Assembly: GCA_028279995.1 (NCBI GenBank)
Contig: JANQMQ010000299.1
Coordinates: forward strand, 1-10,255
Length of the DNA stretch: 10,255 bases
DNA from: Candidatus Phaeomarinibacter sp.
Lineage (GTDB): Bacteria > Pseudomonadota > Alphaproteobacteria > CGMCC-115125
Reading direction: 5' to 3'
Shown here: positions 8,229 to 10,255 of the stretch, in pieces
Layout: every line of letters begins with the position of its first letter
Position numbering within the stretch: position 1 is the first letter of the stretch
Notes under the pieces: generated by a model
Database searches by the model: none
Told to the model about the DNA's origin: nothing
What the model saw: the letters and a program-made list of their open reading frames with translations, nothing else
Made by a program: the position numbers and the translations under genes

Positions 8229-8256
8229 TTGTCTTGCCAGAACATAACACTGTTAT
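8229..8256 (+). promoter_or_regulatory. Candidate promoter for the flavin oxidoreductase gene
   Basis: TTGTCT (8229-8234) and TGTTAT (8251-8256) are 16 bp apart and each matches four of six bases of the sigma-70 consensus. The -10 box would be inside operator O2, so a bound repressor would block it. A perfect TTGACA also occurs on the + strand at 8193-8198, and another on the - strand at 8256-8261, but neither has a convincing -10 at standard spacing. The choice is therefore tentative, and the repressor's own promoter is not resolved. Confidence 0.3.
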
Positions 8257-8258
8257 GT
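8242..8258. promoter_or_regulatory. Putative TetR operator O2
   Basis: ACATAACACTGTTATGT is a 17-bp perfect palindrome with 8-bp arms, two bases longer on each side than O1. Its centre (8250) is 31 bp from the centre of O1 (8219), close to three DNA turns, so two repressor dimers would sit on the same face of the helix. It lies 78 bp upstream of the oxidoreductase start codon. Confidence 0.75.
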
Positions 8259-8277
8259 CAAAGATCAAACCGAAAAC

Positions 8278-8307
8278 CCCTCCGGCTAGAGGGCACCCGC
8301 ATGCGGG
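8278..8307 (+). other. Two small inverted repeats in the oxidoreductase leader
   Basis: CCCTC (8278-8282) pairs exactly with GAGGG (8289-8293) around a six-base loop, and CCCGCATGCGGG (8296-8307) is a 12-bp palindrome right behind it. Both would be in the 5' leader of the oxidoreductase transcript, ahead of its ribosome site. Neither has a T-run after it, so they are not obvious terminators. They may be structural or an additional protein site, or chance in GC-rich DNA. Confidence 0.35.
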
Positions 8308-8321
8308 ACGCGGGTCAACCA

Positions 8322-8327
8322 AGAGGA
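8322..8327 (+). promoter_or_regulatory. Ribosome binding site fixing the oxidoreductase start
   Basis: AGAGGA sits 9 nt before ATG 8337, a good Shine-Dalgarno. It favours ATG 8337 over the in-frame ATG at 8301, which has only GAGGG (8289-8293) and would add 12 residues ahead of the FAD-binding strand. Confidence 0.6.
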
Positions 8328-8336
8328 AGTGACGTC

Positions 8337-9767
8337 ATGACTGAGGTTCTGGAGACGGATTATCTGATCGTTGGCGCCGGCGCCATGGGTATGGCGTTTG
8401 TGGATACCCTGCTGAGCGAAACCGATGCGCGCATTCTGATCGTTGATGGCCACGCCAAGCCCGGCGGCCACTGGAATGATGCCTATCCCTTCGTGACCCT
8501 GCACCAGCCCGCTTCTTTCTACGGTGTGGCCTCCCGCGAACTCTCCAACGGCCAAAAGGACGAGGCCGGACTGAACAAGGGCCTGTGCGACCTGTCGTCG
8601 GGTGCTGACATCAACTCCTACTTCGACCAGGTCATGCGCCACACCTTCCTGCCCAGTGGCCGTGTGCAGTACTTCCCAATGAGCCACTACAATGGTGACT
8701 TCGACAGCACGCACACCTTCCACTCCCTCACCAGCGGCAAGCAATATGAGGTGAAGGTGGCGAGGAAGACCGTCAACGCGACCTTCCTCAAAAACTCCGT
8801 ACCCTCCACCCATACGCCCAACTTTGAGGTGGATGACGGCGTCACCTTCATGCCGCTGAACGATTTGCCAAAGATCAACAACGCCCCTGACGGGTACGTG
8901 GTGATCGGCGGCGGCAAGACAGGCATTGATGCCTGTCTCTGGCTGCTGGAGACCGGCGTTGAGCCCGACAAGATCTGCTGGATCAAGTCCCGTGACGCAT
9001 GGCTCCTGGACCGCAGCAACACCCAGCCAACGCCGGAATTCTTCGAAGCCACCGTTGGCACGCAGGCGGCACAGATGGAAGCCATCGCCGGCGCGAAAAG
9101 TCTTGAAGACATGTTCGACCGTCTGGAAGCATGCGGCTACTTCGTGCGGCTGGACAAGGCTGTCAAGCCAACCATGTTCCACGGCGCGACCATCAGCCCG
9201 CTGGAACTCGAAGCCCTGCGCAGCATCAAGAACGTCGTCCGCATGGGACATGTGCAGAAGATCAGTACGACTGAAATCGCTCTGGAACAGGGCACGATTC
9301 CCACAACGCCCGGCACGGTGCATGTGGACTGTTCGGCAACAGCGGTCACCAACAAGGAGACAACCCCTGTCTTCAACGGCGACCTCATTACGCCGCAATT
9401 CGTGCGGTCCTATCAGCCCCTGTTCAGTGCGTCCCTGATCGCCCATGTGGAAGCGACCTATGGCGATGAAGATGAAACCAGGAAGAACCAGATTTGTGGC
9501 GTCGTGCCGCTTCCCGATGGCCGGGAGGACTTCGTGCGCTTTACCTTTGCAGCCATGATGAACCAGTACACATGGTCGCAGGAGCCCGGCCTTGGAGACT
9601 GGCTGCAGGCCAACCGTCTGGATGGTTTCTCGAAGATGATCTCAAGCGTCTCACCGGACGACCAAGACCGCATGGCCATCCTCAACCGAGTCCGCAAGGC
9701 GGCTGTTCCCGCCGTCACCAAACTCGGCGAGTTCCTTTCGGAAATCGAGAAAAAGGCAGCTGCCTAG
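8337..9767 (+). CDS. FAD/NAD(P)H-dependent oxidoreductase, flavin-monooxygenase-like
   Basis: A 476-residue soluble protein with two Rossmann nucleotide sites. The first is DYLIVGAGAMG (8-18; G13, G15, G18), with Asp37 ending the second strand (ILIVDG) as expected for FAD, followed by GGHWNDAYPFVTLHQP (43-58), resembling the GG-x-W...YP segment of class B flavin monooxygenases. The second is VVIGGGKTG (188-196), suited to NAD(P)H. DCSAT (331-335) fills the place of the late ATG motif of this fold. The classical monooxygenase fingerprint F-x-G-x-x-x-H-x-x-x-W/Y/F is absent, so it belongs to a divergent subgroup and oxygenation is not assured; a dehydrogenase or reductase role is possible. There is no signal peptide or membrane segment. 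It is transcribed away from the TetR gene and shares the twin-operator region, which points to co-regulation with the three transporters. Substrate unknown. Confidence 0.85.
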   Translation: MTEVLETDYLIVGAGAMGMAFVDTLLSETDARILIVDGHAKPGGHWNDAYPFVTLHQPASFYGVASRELSNGQKDEAGLNKGLCDLSSGADINSYFDQVMRHTFLPSGRVQYFPMSHYNGDFDSTHTFHSLTSGKQYEVKVARKTVNATFLKNSVPSTHTPNFEVDDGVTFMPLNDLPKINNAPDGYVVIGGGKTGIDACLWLLETGVEPDKICWIKSRDAWLLDRSNTQPTPEFFEATVGTQAAQMEAIAGAKSLEDMFDRLEACGYFVRLDKAVKPTMFHGATISPLELEALRSIKNVVRMGHVQKISTTEIALEQGTIPTTPGTVHVDCSATAVTNKETTPVFNGDLITPQFVRSYQPLFSASLIAHVEATYGDEDETRKNQICGVVPLPDGREDFVRFTFAAMMNQYTWSQEPGLGDWLQANRLDGFSKMISSVSPDDQDRMAILNRVRKAAVPAVTKLGEFLSEIEKKAAA

Positions 9768-9947
9768 CCGCCGGATCATCATCTTTAAGGCCGGCCCCGG
9801 ACACCCTTGCCGTCGCGTCACAGGCGGGATTCCCGCAGATCTGGTCGCTTGCGCTCGCATTTGGCAGCGCAGGCGGGTAGGTTTGCAGGCAATCCCGCGC
9901 ATGTGCTGCGCGATACAAGAACAGCGTATCCACAAAGAGGCCGCCTC
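9768..9947 (+). other. 180-bp hairpin-rich gap upstream of bioB
   Basis: No credible gene lies here. Two perfect hairpins are visible: GCGGG-ATT-CCCGC (9824-9836) and CGCGCA-TGTGC-TGCGCG (9896-9912). A second GCGGG (9873-9877) could pair with CCCGC (9894-9898), which would exclude the latter hairpin. CAGGCGGG occurs twice (9821-9828 and 9870-9877). None is followed by a T-run, so a terminator for the oxidoreductase gene is not evident. The alphaproteobacterial BioR operator (TTATCTATAA type) is not present, and I see no clear -35/-10 pair. Confidence 0.4.
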
Positions 9948-10255
9948 ATGAGCATCCAACAGCCATCCGATCTGCGTAACGACTGGACCCGTGACGAGGT
10001 CACCGACCTGTTCGCCATGCCGTTCAATGATCTGCTGTTTGCCGCCCAGACCGCCCACCGGCGCTATTTCGATCCCAACGAAGTGCAGCAGTCCGAGCTG
10101 CTGTCCATCAAGACCGGCGGCTGCCCGGAAGACTGCGGCTACTGCTCCCAGTCGGCAAAGTTCGAAACCGGTCTCAAGGCCTCCAAGCTGATGGAAGTCG
10201 AGAAGGTGCTGGCCGGAGCCCGCAAGGCCAAGGAGCGCGGTGCCACCCGCTACTG
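9948..10255 (+). CDS. bioB: Biotin synthase BioB, N-terminal part (3' end outside window)
   Basis: BioB is the radical-SAM enzyme that inserts sulfur into dethiobiotin, the last step of biotin synthesis. The window holds the first 102 codons of a protein that normally runs to roughly 320-350 residues. The sequence aligns throughout with E. coli BioB: W-T-x-x-x-V-T-x-L-F near the start, DLLFAAQ, then [19 protein letters not shown] with the radical-SAM CxxxCxxC cysteines at 59, 63 and 66, which bind the [4Fe-4S] cluster, and [21 protein letters not shown] 9948 is preceded by AGAGG (9936-9940) at 7 nt. The gene starts 180 bp after the oxidoreductase and probably has its own transcription signals. 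Nothing links it to the TetR module. Confidence 0.97.
   Translation, partial: MSIQQPSDLRNDWTRDEVTDLFAMPFNDLLFAAQTAHRRYFDPNEVQQSELLSIKTGGCPEDCGYCSQSAKFETGLKASKLMEVEKVLAGARKAKERGATRY

Noticed and set aside
8286..9446. Long - strand open frame opposite the oxidoreductase
   Set aside because: Antisense to a gene with clear FAD and NAD(P)H motifs, and its product resembles no family I know.
9755..9764. GGCAGCTGCC as terminator at the end of the oxidoreductase gene
   Set aside because: It is a 10-bp palindrome overlapping the last codons, leaves too short a loop, and has no T-run after it.
9768..9947. BioR operator upstream of bioB
   Set aside because: No TTATCTATAA-type palindrome is found in the gap.

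Overview
This is a GC-rich stretch of bacterial chromosome from what looks like an alphaproteobacterium. The main pointers are a heparinase II/III-family gene directly upstream of purH, an arrangement I recall from alphaproteobacterial genomes, and the character of the proteins. The order cannot be fixed from the window. No RNA genes, CRISPR array, insertion sequence or phage gene is visible.

Left part (1-3061, + strand): the 3' end of a heparinase II/III-like gene, a complete purH (last two steps of IMP synthesis), and a small UPF0145/YbjQ-family gene 20 nt after purH. The ybjQ-like gene carries an exact in-frame tandem duplication of 18 bp that adds six residues inside its most conserved segment.

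Middle part (3065-8168, - strand): a compact operon read right to left. It holds a TetR-family repressor followed by three consecutive, clearly paralogous but well diverged major-facilitator transporters of the UMF1/Atg22-like type. Gaps between genes are 27, 19 and 15 nt. The middle transporter has no in-frame ATG before its first membrane segment and must start at GTG or TTG. The last transporter gene ends 3 bp from the convergent ybjQ-like gene.

Right part (8169-10255, + strand): a divergent control region with two near-identical palindromes (core ATAACACTGTTAT) whose centres are 31 bp apart, then a two-Rossmann FAD/NAD(P)H oxidoreductase related to flavin monooxygenases, then a hairpin-rich 180-bp gap and the first 102 codons of bioB (biotin synthase).

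How the parts fit: purH, the heparinase gene and bioB are chromosomal housekeeping or conserved neighbours. The noteworthy unit is the divergon at 3065-9767: one TetR regulator, twin operators, three tandem UMF1-type transporters on one side and one flavin oxidoreductase on the other. It looks like a ligand-inducible module that oxidises and moves a small molecule. The substrate is unknown, and I do not recognise the unit as a described system.
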